Source: Hydrocarboniphaga sp. (lineage in GTDB: Bacteria; Pseudomonadota; Gammaproteobacteria; Nevskiales; Nevskiaceae). From it: 64,000 nt of DNA. Positions 43,489 to 52,761 of this stretch are shown in pieces. The stretch's first letter is position 1. Each line of letters starts with the position of its first letter. Made by a program: the position numbers and the translations under genes. The stretch spans positions 62,001-126,000 of the forward strand of contig NZ_JAQGNT010000042.1 of NCBI RefSeq assembly GCF_028291725.1, read 5' to 3'. The notes below the pieces were generated by a model. The model searched no databases. It saw only the letters and a program-made list of their open reading frames with translations, and was not told where the DNA came from.

Positions 43489-45199
43489 CTTCGTTCAACC
43501 AGGTTTTCATGACTTGTGCGACACGCTTCGGGTCCTGAGTGACGGCGGCGCGCGCCGATGTGATGTGCGACTCGTAAGCCGACGGCGGCAGCGCAGCGTG
43601 TTGCTGCGCCTGCAAGGCATCGTTCTGGCTCGATATCGACAGCTGATCGGCGGCGAGATGCTCACCGCTGAGGGCCGCCTGGCCTTGGTATTCAGCAGAA
43701 GTTCCGCGTGGCTGATCCTCGCTCGGACGGCCGCTGATCAGAGTACGCAACAGCGGACGGACCACAAACAGGATCAGCGCCAGTACCGCGATTGCGCCGG
43801 CGCCCTGGCGCGCATAGTCGCGCACGTCGCCGCGCTGCCAGATCGGCAGCTCCGGCTGCGGCTCGATCGCCTCGGCAACGAAGGGCGCGTTCTGCACGGT
43901 GACGGTATCGCCGCGTGCGGAATCGAAGCCCACCGCCTGCTTCGCGAGCGCCTCGACCTTGGCAAGCTCTTCCGCGGTCAGCGCGATGCTCGCCGGCTTG
44001 CCGTCGGTGCCGATGCGCGTGAGGTTGTCCACCAGCACCGCGATCGACAGACGCTTGAGCCGGCCCTGCGACTGCCGGGTATGGCTGAGCGTGCGGTCGA
44101 GTTCGTAGTTGCGCGTCTCAGAGCGCGTGCTCTGGCTCGGCGGCGGTGTCGCGGTCGCGGTCGTCGCCGTGGTCGCGGCAGCCGCGACGGTTTTCGGATC
44201 GGCCGGCGGCGTCTGCGACACGGCAGCCGGTGGCTGGTTGCTGGTCGAGCCCGGAATGCCGGCGGCCTCGCTGCTGCTGCCGTCGCGGCGCTGGCTCTCG
44301 TTGGTCTGCTCGCTGCGCACCACCGAGTTCTGCGGGTTGTAGGTTTCGCGGGCTTCTTCGGTGACCGAGAAATCGAAATCCGCGGCAACCTGGGCACTGA
44401 GCCGGTTGGCGCCGACCATCGGCGCGAGCAGCGACTCGATGCGGCGCACGTAGTCGGCCTCGGCACGGCGCGTGAACTGGTATTGCTCGGTGCTTTCGGC
44501 GAATTCGTCGTTGCGCTTGTCGCTGCCGAGCAGGCGGCCGAACTGGTCGATCACGGTGACCGCGGTCGGCGCCATGTTCGGCACGCTGGACGCGACGATG
44601 TGCTGGATCGATTCGACCTGGTTGGCTTCCAGCGTGCGCCCGGCCTTGAGCTCGATGACCACCGAGGCCGAGGCCGCGCCGCGATTGCCGCCAGTGAAGG
44701 CGCTGGGCTTGGGCACCGCCAGATGCACTCGCGCGCTGCTGACCGGCTGCAGGCTGGAAACGGTACGTGCCAGCTCGGTTTCCAGAGCCAGCTGATAGCG
44801 CGCGTTCTCGATGAACTGCGACACACCGAAGCCCTGCTCGCCCTGGATCATCTCGAAACCCTGGGCGCCGCCTTTCGGCAGCCCCTGGGATGCCGCGCGC
44901 AGCCGCGCCGCGTGCACCTGATCGGGCGGCACCGTGACGTTGCCGGAGCCGGGATCGAGCCGGTATTCGATGTTGGCCGCGCGCAGCGCGTCGGCGAGCT
45001 CCGAGGAATCCTTGTCCGACAGGCCGGCGTAGAGCGCCACGTACTCGGGCTTCTGCGACCAGTTGAACATCGTCAGGCCGAGCGCGACCGCGATCGCGAC
45101 GCCGCCGAACAGCGCCAGCTGGCGCAGCAGCGGAATGTCCTTGAGCCCCTGCATCTGCCGCAAGCTCGCCATCGCTCCGGACCCGGTTAGCTCAGCCAT
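43481..45199 (-). CDS. fliF: flagellar MS-ring protein FliF
   Basis: A 572-residue protein with two membrane helices (LALFGGVAIAVALGLTMFNW near residue 40; AIAVLALILFVVRPLLRTLI near residue 475) flanking a periplasmic ring-building region with YVALYAGLSDKDSSELADAL and SARVHLAVPKPSAFTGG. A low-complexity Thr/Ala/Pro stretch lies at about 330-365. The C-terminal tail binds FliG. First large gene after fliE. Confidence 0.97.
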   Translation of the reverse strand: MAELTGSGAMASLRQMQGLKDIPLLRQLALFGGVAIAVALGLTMFNWSQKPEYVALYAGLSDKDSSELADALRAANIEYRLDPGSGNVTVPPDQVHAARLRAASQGLPKGGAQGFEMIQGEQGFGVSQFIENARYQLALETELARTVSSLQPVSSARVHLAVPKPSAFTGGNRGAASASVVIELKAGRTLEANQVESIQHIVASSVPNMAPTAVTVIDQFGRLLGSDKRNDEFAESTEQYQFTRRAEADYVRRIESLLAPMVGANRLSAQVAADFDFSVTEEARETYNPQNSVVRSEQTNESQRRDGSSSEAAGIPGSTSNQPPAAVSQTPPADPKTVAAAATTATTATATPPPSQSTRSETRNYELDRTLSHTRQSQGRLKRLSIAVLVDNLTRIGTDGKPASIALTAEELAKVEALAKQAVGFDSARGDTVTVQNAPFVAEAIEPQPELPIWQRGDVRDYARQGAGAIAVLALILFVVRPLLRTLISGRPSEDQPRGTSAEYQGQAALSGEHLAADQLSISSQNDALQAQQHAALPPSAYESHITSARAAVTQDPKRVAQVMKTWLNEDG

Positions 45200-45272
45200 G
45201 CTTGCGTGCTCGCTTGTGTGCGTTCATTCGATTGATCGGATGTGTTCGTGTTCGGCAGTCGTGGGCAGGCCG

Positions 45273-45620
45273 CTACAGCGGCATGTTCATGACGTCCTGG
45301 TAGGCGCTGACGACGCGGTTGCGCACCTCGACCATCGCGCGGAACGAGACCTGCGCCTTAGCCGATGCGACCATCACCGTCGCCAGGTCGGTGTTCAGGT
45401 CGCCGAGTTCGAAGGCCTGCTGCAGCTTGCCGGCCGCGTTCTGGCTATCGGCGACGCCGTCGATGCCCTGCCTGACCATCGCGCCGAAGCCCTGCGACGG
45501 CGTCGCCTGGGTAGCCGCAAGGTCGGTCGCCAGCGGCGGGATGCCGGCCGGCCGCAGACCCGCCTGCTGGCTGAGCGAGCGGATCTGCGAAAGCACGCTG
45601 TTGACGTCGATGCTGCTCAT
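45273..45620 (-). CDS. fliE: flagellar hook-basal body protein FliE
   Basis: A 115-residue protein. Signature region: FGAMVRQGIDGVADSQNAAG, DLNTDLATVMVASAKAQVSF and RAMVEVRNRVVSAYQDVMNM. It joins the MS ring to the rod. The ATG at 45620 gives normal length. It heads the fliE-F-G-H-I-J-K unit; a sigma-54-type promoter is 39 bp upstream. Confidence 0.96.
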   Translation of the reverse strand: MSSIDVNSVLSQIRSLSQQAGLRPAGIPPLATDLAATQATPSQGFGAMVRQGIDGVADSQNAAGKLQQAFELGDLNTDLATVMVASAKAQVSFRAMVEVRNRVVSAYQDVMNMPL

Positions 45621-45658
45621 CTGCGTGAGGCCCGGATACGATGTGGACGAGCCCTTAA

Positions 45659-45674
45659 GGCAAGCGCTGTGCCC
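45659..45674 (-). promoter_or_regulatory. sigma-54-type promoter of the fliE operon
   Basis: On the minus strand GGGCACAGCGCTTGCC fits GGCAC, five bases, TTGC, the sigma-54 -24/-12 pattern. It is placed correctly upstream of fliE. Polar-flagellated gammaproteobacteria drive these operons with sigma-54 and FleQ/FlrC-type activators. Confidence 0.7.
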
Positions 45675-45738
45675 GTGCCCGCGGCAGAGCCCGGCGCCGA
45701 CAGCCGCCGTGTTTCCGTCGCGGGCCGAACCGGTTCTG

Positions 45739-45776
45739 CGCGGCACCGGTGACGGAACCCCGTCACCGGTGCCGCG
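45739..45776. other. perfect 17-bp-arm hairpin upstream of the HugZ-like gene
   Basis: CGCGGCACCGGTGACGG (45739-45755) and its exact complement CCGTCACCGGTGCCGCG (45760-45776) enclose AACC. It lies in the fliE/HugZ-like divergent gap, 41 bp before the latter's ATG. There is no T-tract on either strand, so it is more likely a regulatory or transcript-shielding structure than a terminator. Confidence 0.7.
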
Positions 45777-45816
45777 GGCCGCGCTATTCTCGGCATCCAC
45801 CCGCAACGGCAGCGCC

Positions 45817-46545
45817 ATGGCCAACTCCGACACCACCGCCCAGCAGGCCCGCGGACTTCTGGCACGCCGCCATCAGGGCATCCTGTCGACGATGTCACAG
45901 ACCATGACTGGTTATCCGTTCGGCTCTGTGGTCACGTTCGCAGCGGACCGCGACAACCGCCCGCTGATCCTGATCAGCACGATCGCCGAACACACGCGCA
46001 ACATCAAGGCCGACCAGCGCGTGTCACTGACCCTGACCGAAGGCGGCGACGACAGCCAGGCCGAAGCGCGGCTGACCATCGTCGGCATTGCGAACGCCGT
46101 GCCCGAGGCCGAGAGCGAGGACGCCGCGGCCCGCTACTACCGCCGCTTCCCCCACGCCGCCGGCTACCACCGCGCACACGACTTCTCGTTCTACCGGATC
46201 GAGCCGCTGCGCGGCCGCTACATCGGCGGCTTCGGCAGCATCCACTGGATCGAGACCGAAGCGCTGAGCCTGAGCAATCCGTTCAGCGAAACAGACGAAG
46301 CCGGCATGATCGACCACATGAACCGCGATCATGCCGACGCAATGCTCGCCTACTGCAAACTATTCGGAATCGAAATCGGCAAGGAGCCACCGCGGATGTC
46401 GGCAATCGACAGCGAAGGCTTCGACCTGATGCTCGGCCACCGTCTGGCGCGTATCGCATTCGACGCGCCGGCGCAGACGCCGGTCGAGGTGCGCAAGGCG
46501 ATGGTCGCGCTGGTGCAGCGCGCGCGAGTTGGTGGCTTGGTGTAG
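45817..46545 (+). CDS. HugZ-like FMN-binding split-barrel protein with DUF2470
   Basis: A 242-residue protein. The N-terminal pyridoxamine-5'-phosphate-oxidase-like barrel (HQGILSTMSQTMTGYPFGSV, LILISTIAEHTRNIKADQRV, ARYYRRFPHAAGYHRAHDFS) is followed by a DUF2470 helical domain (AGMIDHMNRDHADAMLAYCK). This two-domain layout is that of HugZ-type haem oxygenases and related proteins. Haem oxidation is inferred from the family, not shown. The ATG at 45817 is chosen by the family start. Confidence 0.8.
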   Translation: MANSDTTAQQARGLLARRHQGILSTMSQTMTGYPFGSVVTFAADRDNRPLILISTIAEHTRNIKADQRVSLTLTEGGDDSQAEARLTIVGIANAVPEAESEDAAARYYRRFPHAAGYHRAHDFSFYRIEPLRGRYIGGFGSIHWIETEALSLSNPFSETDEAGMIDHMNRDHADAMLAYCKLFGIEIGKEPPRMSAIDSEGFDLMLGHRLARIAFDAPAQTPVEVRKAMVALVQRARVGGLV

Positions 46546-46719
46546 CTAACCAGCAGCAGCCCCCGAAGGTGGGGACTCGCTCTTGTTTTGTCGCTTTACT
46601 TCTGGTGAGTTGGTGAACTCGTTCACATCACCCCTTTCAAGCTCCGTTGTACTGTAAGCCCAGGGACAAACCTCGTCTGCCGATCCGCAGACGAGCCAGG
46701 GGCAGTCAGGGAGAGAGTC

Positions 46720-49700
46720 ATGAAAGGGATGTCGTCGGCTGTGAAATATTCGGTACTTCTGCGTGAACTTAAGAGCAGCGTGAATCGCCTTGTAAGATTC
46801 TTCCTGCAAGCGCTAGTCATCATTTCGGCAGCCGGCTTAAGCCTCTATACGCCAGCCATTCTCGCCGAGCAGGGCGACGACATCTGTTTCGCTCTCTATC
46901 GGGACACCGGTGCAATTCCCGGCGAAGGTCTCGATTGCAAGCTGACAGCCAGTTTGGCCAGCATCGATCTATCCAGCTATTACTGCACCGCCGGAACGAG
47001 CATCATCGAGCGATACTGCGGCTCTTCCATCGATAAAAATGCAGGCGACAACTGCGAAAATGGAGGGCCAGGCGTTAGTAACCCGATCAATCCGGGCACT
47101 GGCAACAAATATCAGATAGAGCGCGATTTTTCCGTGGCTGGTGTTCATCCGTGGACATTTACGCGCACTTACAACGGCGACAATGGCGTACTTCAAAGAG
47201 GTGTATTCGGGCAAAACTGGTCGAGCAGCTTTTCACAGAAGGCCCAACGTCTGACCGATAGCCGCATGCTGGTCTCTCGCCCCGATGGCAAGGCCTATGC
47301 TTTCAAGCTGAGCGGCGGGCAATGGACTTCTCCGGACGACGTTGCCGATCGGCTGACTCAAGTGAATAACTCATCCGGCATTTTGACGGGCTGGCGATAC
47401 ACCGTTGCCAGCGACGATTCGGTCGAAACCTATAACGCAACCGGACTGCTGACATCGATACGGTATCGCGATGGCTGGCTTTTGACGTTTGCCTATTCAT
47501 CGGCAACTACGCCTGCGAACATCGCACCCGTGCCCGGCTTGCTGATCACGGTGAGCGATACTGCCGGACGCAGTGTCAAGCTCAAATACGATACATCCAG
47601 CCGCGTAGTGCAGATTGCTGTACCCGGAAACGGCAGCTACCAGTATCAGTACGATGGATCCAGCAGCAACTGCAGCGCCTGCAAAAACCTGACTTCGGTG
47701 ATCTATCCGGACGGCCTCGAGCGCACCTATTTCTACAACGAGGCTGCTTATACCGCCGGCGCCAACCTGCCGAATGCCTTGACCGGTATTGCCGATGAAA
47801 GCGGCGCGCGTTTCGCCACCTACCAATACGACAGCTTCGGACGAGCCGTCTCCAGCGAGCATGCGGGCGGTGTCGCCAAATACACGATCGCGTATGACAG
47901 CCTCGCAGCGAGCAGCACCGTCACCGATCCGCATTCCACCATACGAACCTCGGGATTCCAAAGTGTGCTGGGCGTCGTCAAGCAGACTGCACAGGCACAG
48001 CCCAAGAGTAGCGGCCGGGGGACAGATGCCCGAAGCTGGGCATTCGATGACGCTGGCTATCCGTCGAGCAGGGCCGACTATAACGGCAACCTCACGAACT
48101 TCAGCTATGACGGCATCAGGGGTTTGCAGACGCTCCGGACCGAAGCCTCCGGCACTCTACAAGCGCGCACCGTTGCCACCATCTGGCTAAGCAACTATGA
48201 CCTTCCGAAGCAGATCGACGAATACGCGGGTGAAACTGCATCAGGCCTGCCGGAACGTTCGACGACGTTCACTTACGACGGAACGGGAAACCTGCTAACT
48301 CGCACCACCAAGGACCCTTTAACAGGCCTTGCGCGCACCTGGTCCTACTCCAACTACACCAGCTACGGACAACCGCAGACCATCGATGGCCCGCGGAGCG
48401 ACGTTGCCGACATCACGACCGTCAGCTACTACCCGATCGTTCCAGGCAACGCCACTTCGGGGCAGCTATACCAGATCAAGAACGCTCTGAACCACATAAC
48501 CACCTTGAACAGCTATGACGCCAACGGGCGCCCCACCCAGATCACCGATCCCAACGGTACGGCCACCAAGATCAGCTATTTCCCGCGCGGCTGGCTCAAG
48601 ACTGTACAGATCGCGTCAGAGATCACCAGCTTCGACTACTGGCCGACCGGCCAGATCAAGCAGGTGAGTTTTCCGGCAGGGATGAGTCTGAGCTACCACT
48701 ATGACGATGCCCAGCGTCTGACCGATATCTACGACCAACTGGGTGATCGCATTCATTACACCTTGGATGCGATGGGCAACGTAACGCAGACAGACACATT
48801 CGACCCCGAAAATACGCTGGTTCAGACCCACAAGCGGATATATGACGCGCTCGACCGCTTATCGAAGGATGTTGGCGCAAAGACCGCCGAAACCGTGAAG
48901 TATGCATATGACGCCAACGGGAATCTGAGCACGATCATCGACCCGCTGAATCATCAGACTGCTCACGCCTACGACGCCCTCAACCGGCGCTACCAGAGCA
49001 CCGACGCGGACCAGAACGACATCCACTACGTGCTCAACGTACTCGACCAGATTACCGCCATCACGGATCCGCGTGGTTTGACGACCGCATACACCATCGA
49101 CGCTCTGGACAATATCGGAATGATTGAAAGCCCGGATGCCGGCATCATTCAGCACCCGCAGCTTGACCAGGCAGGCAATCTCATCCAGCAGATCGATGCC
49201 AAGCAACAACTTACTTCGTACGAGTATGACGCGATCAATCGGCTCCGAAAAATCACTCACGCCGATGGCTCGGTCATCAACTTCCAGTACGACGAAGGAG
49301 CCAACGGTATCGGACGCCTGACCACCATGACCGATCCTTCCGGCTCTACACACTGGAGCTACGACGCCAACGGCCATGTCGTCGGCAAGAGCCTCAGCAT
49401 CAACGGCAAGAGCTTGTCCACCAGTTATCAGTACGACGCTGTCAGCGGGCAGATCAGCAGCATGACCCTGCCCTCCGGCAAACGAGTGGGTTATTCCTGG
49501 AGCAACGGCCAGATCATAGCCCTGACGCTCAACGATAATGCGCTGGTTTCATCCATCACCTATCAGCCTTTCTCCGGGCCCAGCAGTTGGACCCTGGCCA
49601 ACGGCGAAGCCGTCGGCCGTAGCTACGATCTTGACGGCCGCATCGTCTCGGACCCGGTCAGCGCCAAGATCGAATACGACAACGCTTCGCGCATCACGGT

Positions 49701-50976
49701 GTGGAGGCCGGGAAACCGGAGCGTGATGAGCGGCACCCGCCGCTACGGCTATGACCGGATGGGCCGCTTGACCAGTTACAGCGGTGGCCTTGGCAACTCC
49801 TTCCGCTACCAGTACGACGCCAATGGCAACCGCGAGCAGCAGGTCGCCGGGCTGACGCGGACGACTTACATCATCGATCCCAGCAGCAATCGCATCACGC
49901 AAAGCAAGCGTGGGCTGGGCAAGGACCAAGTCACCGACTACGGCCACGACGACAACGGAAGCCGGACCAGCACCGGCACGGCCACCCTGAGCTACGACAC
50001 CGCCCGCCGGCTCTCGGGCTATCAATCGGCCACACATTCCGCCCAGTATCTCAACGACGGCCTGGGTCAGCGAGCGCGCAAGGCAGTCGACGGTATCTCC
50101 ACGCTATTCGTCTATGACGAAGCGGGACACCTGCTCGGCGAATACGATGCAAACGCGGCACCAATCCAGGAAACCGTCTATCTCGGTGACATGCCCGTCG
50201 CGCTGCTCGCCCGTGGCGCCGTGCACTACATCCATGCCGACTACCGCAACATGCCAAGACAGATAGACGACCAGAACCAGAATGCCCTCTGGGCCTGGGA
50301 TCCGACACCGTTCGGTGACAATCTCCCTGATGAAAGCCCTTCCGGCGTGTCGGTCAGCTTCGTCTACAACCTGCGCTATCCCGGCCAATACTTCGATGCA
50401 GAGTCAGGGCTGTTCTATAACTATCAGCGGGATTACGATCCAGCGTTGGGACGGTATCTGCAATCCGATCCGATTGGACTGGCGGGAGGGCTGAATACTT
50501 ACAGCTATGTCGGGGGGAATCCGGTTTCGCTCACCGATTCGCTCGGTCTGTATTCACTTACAGGAACCCTCGTCTTCGGCCCCTATGGTGGGCAAGTAAC
50601 AATCTACGGCTTGGGCTCCATCCCGAGCCTGAACTTGAATAGCCTTACCGCGATCGATGTGAGACTTGCAGGCGGATTCGCGGCCGGATACAAGTTCGAT
50701 CCAGATGGCGCGAGACCACGATCCAATCTGAGGGCCAGTCTCTTCTGCCAAGCTACGGCCGCATATGGGCCAGCGAAAATAGGGGACAGCTATGCCCTTG
50801 GCATCGACATCAATCCGATTCAAGGCAGAGATTTACCGGAAACGCTGCAGAACCTTAGCAATATGATTACTCCTTTCCATGGACCAACCGACCCGACCTT
50901 CTCCCCCAATGCCAGCCTACAGGGAGGAATCTCGGCGAATGGAGGCATCGACTTTTACCTGCCACTGGGCGAATAA
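46720..50976 (+). CDS. RHS/YD-repeat protein with variable C-terminal tip
   Basis: A 1418-residue exported RHS protein. A hydrophobic segment at about residues 26-50 (ALVIISAAGLSLYTPAILAE) acts as signal or anchor. A DUF6531-type entry follows (GTGNKYQIERDFSVAGVHPW), then some thirty YD repeats (for example YEYDAINRLRKITHADGSVI). The RHS core motif is GLFYNYQRDYDPALGRYLQS with DPIGLAGGLNTYSYVGGNPV, ending at DSLGL. The last 131 residues are unlike the core and should be the effector tip; no known toxin domain is recognised. The composition is less GC-rich than the flanks. A small membrane protein gene follows at 2 bp. GGGAGAGAG precedes the ATG. Confidence 0.9.
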   Translation: MKGMSSAVKYSVLLRELKSSVNRLVRFFLQALVIISAAGLSLYTPAILAEQGDDICFALYRDTGAIPGEGLDCKLTASLASIDLSSYYCTAGTSIIERYCGSSIDKNAGDNCENGGPGVSNPINPGTGNKYQIERDFSVAGVHPWTFTRTYNGDNGVLQRGVFGQNWSSSFSQKAQRLTDSRMLVSRPDGKAYAFKLSGGQWTSPDDVADRLTQVNNSSGILTGWRYTVASDDSVETYNATGLLTSIRYRDGWLLTFAYSSATTPANIAPVPGLLITVSDTAGRSVKLKYDTSSRVVQIAVPGNGSYQYQYDGSSSNCSACKNLTSVIYPDGLERTYFYNEAAYTAGANLPNALTGIADESGARFATYQYDSFGRAVSSEHAGGVAKYTIAYDSLAASSTVTDPHSTIRTSGFQSVLGVVKQTAQAQPKSSGRGTDARSWAFDDAGYPSSRADYNGNLTNFSYDGIRGLQTLRTEASGTLQARTVATIWLSNYDLPKQIDEYAGETASGLPERSTTFTYDGTGNLLTRTTKDPLTGLARTWSYSNYTSYGQPQTIDGPRSDVADITTVSYYPIVPGNATSGQLYQIKNALNHITTLNSYDANGRPTQITDPNGTATKISYFPRGWLKTVQIASEITSFDYWPTGQIKQVSFPAGMSLSYHYDDAQRLTDIYDQLGDRIHYTLDAMGNVTQTDTFDPENTLVQTHKRIYDALDRLSKDVGAKTAETVKYAYDANGNLSTIIDPLNHQTAHAYDALNRRYQSTDADQNDIHYVLNVLDQITAITDPRGLTTAYTIDALDNIGMIESPDAGIIQHPQLDQAGNLIQQIDAKQQLTSYEYDAINRLRKITHADGSVINFQYDEGANGIGRLTTMTDPSGSTHWSYDANGHVVGKSLSINGKSLSTSYQYDAVSGQISSMTLPSGKRVGYSWSNGQIIALTLNDNALVSSITYQPFSGPSSWTLANGEAVGRSYDLDGRIVSDPVSAKIEYDNASRITVWRPGNRSVMSGTRRYGYDRMGRLTSYSGGLGNSFRYQYDANGNREQQVAGLTRTTYIIDPSSNRITQSKRGLGKDQVTDYGHDDNGSRTSTGTATLSYDTARRLSGYQSATHSAQYLNDGLGQRARKAVDGISTLFVYDEAGHLLGEYDANAAPIQETVYLGDMPVALLARGAVHYIHADYRNMPRQIDDQNQNALWAWDPTPFGDNLPDESPSGVSVSFVYNLRYPGQYFDAESGLFYNYQRDYDPALGRYLQSDPIGLAGGLNTYSYVGGNPVSLTDSLGLYSLTGTLVFGPYGGQVTIYGLGSIPSLNLNSLTAIDVRLAGGFAAGYKFDPDGARPRSNLRASLFCQATAAYGPAKIGDSYALGIDINPIQGRDLPETLQNLSNMITPFHGPTDPTFSPNASLQGGISANGGIDFYLPLGE

Positions 50977-50978
50977 GC

Positions 50979-51452
50979 ATGATGAAAAAACCTTGGCTGA
51001 GCCTTCGGATTCTGTTTGTACTAGCGGCCTCATTCTGGTTTTCCTTCTCTGGCGGACTCCCTGCCACGGAGAAGAACCTTGACGGCTCTGCCGTAGGCAC
51101 GATGGTTTTCTTGGCTACCTTTTCCCTACTGGCAGTCGTATTTTTTTCCGCGATGTCTGCCGTCGGGGCGCGTTTTCTGAAGATAAGGTGGAGATATCCG
51201 GATTGGTGTGTTAATCCACTGTGGCCAATCGACCCTTTGCAACTACTGCACATCGCAGGGTTTTCTCTTGTCGGTGTCGGGGTCTTGATCTTTCTTCGTC
51301 ATCGCTTTTCCGGATTGAACGGAAGCTCCGGATTGTATTTATGTAGTATCGGAGTTGGAGCCCTTTCGGGGAATTACATTTCAGCCGCTCTATTTTTGTC
51401 ACGAGTCTGGACAGGAAATAATGAGGCAAGACCTCAACACGGCAAACTATAG
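50979..51452 (+). CDS. four-helix membrane protein, candidate RHS immunity protein
   Basis: A 157-residue protein starting 2 bp after the RHS stop. Four likely membrane helices: ILFVLAASFWFSFSGGL, MVFLATFSLLAVVFFSAMSA, LLHIAGFSLVGVGVLIFL and LYLCSIGVGALSGNYISAAL. No family is recognised. RHS tips are usually paired with an immunity gene immediately downstream; the tight coupling and low GC content fit that, and a membrane immunity protein would suit a tip acting at the membrane or periplasm. Function is inferred from position only. Confidence 0.6.
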   Translation: MMKKPWLSLRILFVLAASFWFSFSGGLPATEKNLDGSAVGTMVFLATFSLLAVVFFSAMSAVGARFLKIRWRYPDWCVNPLWPIDPLQLLHIAGFSLVGVGVLIFLRHRFSGLNGSSGLYLCSIGVGALSGNYISAALFLSRVWTGNNEARPQHGKL

Positions 51453-51472
51453 GGTTGTGCGACGCTTCCTAG

Positions 51473-52195
51473 TTAGAGCTTCACCGCAGCCAGATTAATC
51501 AACGTCTCCTCGCGCGTCGCGCGGGGGCGCAGGCCGAACCAGCGCTCCATTACGCCGAGGTCGCTGCGACTCCACCATAGGTAGGGATAGGAAACTGACT
51601 TCGGGTCGATCGTGAAGCCGGCGGCGCGTAGCATTGCCAGGTATTCGTCGGCGGTGCGCTGCACGTCCATCGGGTGGCGGAACAGCAGGCGGATGATCCA
51701 GGAGTGGATGTATTTGCGCGTCGATTCGGCGAACAGCAGCACCCCGCCCGGCTTCAATACGCGGATGAATTCGCGCAGCGCGGCGTCCTGTTCGACCAGG
51801 TGGTGGAAGGTCTGATGGCACAGCAGCAGGTCGACCGAAGCGTCGGCCAGCGGCAGTTGCGAGCAGCTGCCCTGATGCAGTTCGACGTTCAGACCCTGCT
51901 GCTGCACGGTCTCGGCCGACTTGGCCAGCATCTCCGGGTCCAGATCGATGCCGATCATGCGTTGCGGCGCGAAGTTCTCCTTCAGCAGCGCGAACGAACG
52001 CCCCCAGCCGCAGCCGATGTCGGCGACGACCTCATAGGACACCCGGCACTGTGGAATCAGCGGCAGCAGATCGGCGATCGCACGCCGCAGTACGTGCGTG
52101 GACCAGACGTCGGTGCTCAGGAACCAGACACCGAAACGCGATTCGGGCACATGCAGTGCGGACACCGGGCCGGCGTTGAGAGTGTTTACGTCCAT
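51473..52195 (-). CDS. SAM-dependent methyltransferase of the pigment cluster
   Basis: A 240-residue class I methyltransferase: SAM loop EVVADIGCGWGRSFALLKEN, MIGIDLDPEMLAKSAETV, and FIRVLKPGGVLLFAESTRKY. Aryl-polyene and xanthomonadin-type clusters commonly carry a methyltransferase that modifies the aryl head group; its place as last gene of the minus-strand operon fits that role. The ATG at 52195 is chosen; upstream codons run into the family B repeat. Confidence 0.8.
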   Translation of the reverse strand: MDVNTLNAGPVSALHVPESRFGVWFLSTDVWSTHVLRRAIADLLPLIPQCRVSYEVVADIGCGWGRSFALLKENFAPQRMIGIDLDPEMLAKSAETVQQQGLNVELHQGSCSQLPLADASVDLLLCHQTFHHLVEQDAALREFIRVLKPGGVLLFAESTRKYIHSWIIRLLFRHPMDVQRTADEYLAMLRAAGFTIDPKSVSYPYLWWSRSDLGVMERWFGLRPRATREETLINLAAVKL

Positions 52196-52271
52196 GCGAA
52201 GTCCGGAAGAGAAAATACCGATGGGGGAAAGTCTACGCGCTGGTTGGCGGCGTGTGGACGACGGGGCGAAC

Positions 52272-52348
52272 GTAGGTTGGGGTGAGCTTGCGAACCCCAA
52301 CAGTCGTCCCGCGCCAATGTTGGGGTTCGCAAGCTCACCCCAACCTAC
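52272..52348. repeat. GTAG...CTAC palindromic repeat, family B
   Basis: GTAGGTTGGGGTGAGCTTGC at one end and its exact complement at the other form arms of about 30 bp around a 17-bp centre. It lies inside the pigment operon and supplies the TAG stop of the dehydratase gene (52347-52345). Confidence 0.92.
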
Positions 52349-52761
52349 GCAGCGGGCATCACGCTGAGGCGACCACTAGCAAGCTGGCGGCCGGCGGCGC
52401 TGACTTCGAAGTCGTAGATCGAGCCAGCGGCACTGGCGATGCGCCGGTGCGCGGTGATTTCGAGTGGGGCGTCGATGTCGTCGATGCGGCCGACCTGCAG
52501 CTGCAGGTCGCGCACCGAGGCAAGTACACCGGGGCTGGGCGCTCGCACCAGCAGGCCACCATGCACGGCCGCCGCCTGCGCCGCGTATTCGATCAGGTGG
52601 ATAGCCGACAACTGGCCGTCCGCGCGCAGCGGATGATCGTCCGCGCGATGCGAGTCGCTGCTGCACAGCACGCGATCGGCATCCCATCCGACGACGCGGT
52701 CCAGCAGGCACATGCGACCCGCGTGCGGAATCAGTCCGAGTATGGTTTCGCGGTCGATCAC
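52345..52761 (-). CDS. hotdog-fold dehydratase, ApeP-like
   Basis: A 138-residue hotdog protein: LGLIPHAGRMCLLDRVVGWD carries the usual PHAG-M-LLD motif, followed by LRADGQLSAIHLIEYAAQAA with a conserved glutamate and HGGLL. This is the pattern of the ApeP-type 3-hydroxyacyl-ACP dehydratase of aryl-polyene clusters. The start is a GTG at 52761 overlapping the chain-length-factor stop as GTGA. The C-terminal stop comes from the repeat. Confidence 0.85.
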   Translation of the reverse strand: MIDRETILGLIPHAGRMCLLDRVVGWDADRVLCSSDSHRADDHPLRADGQLSAIHLIEYAAQAAAVHGGLLVRAPSPGVLASVRDLQLQVGRIDDIDAPLEITAHRRIASAAGSIYDFEVSAAGRQLASGRLSVMPAA

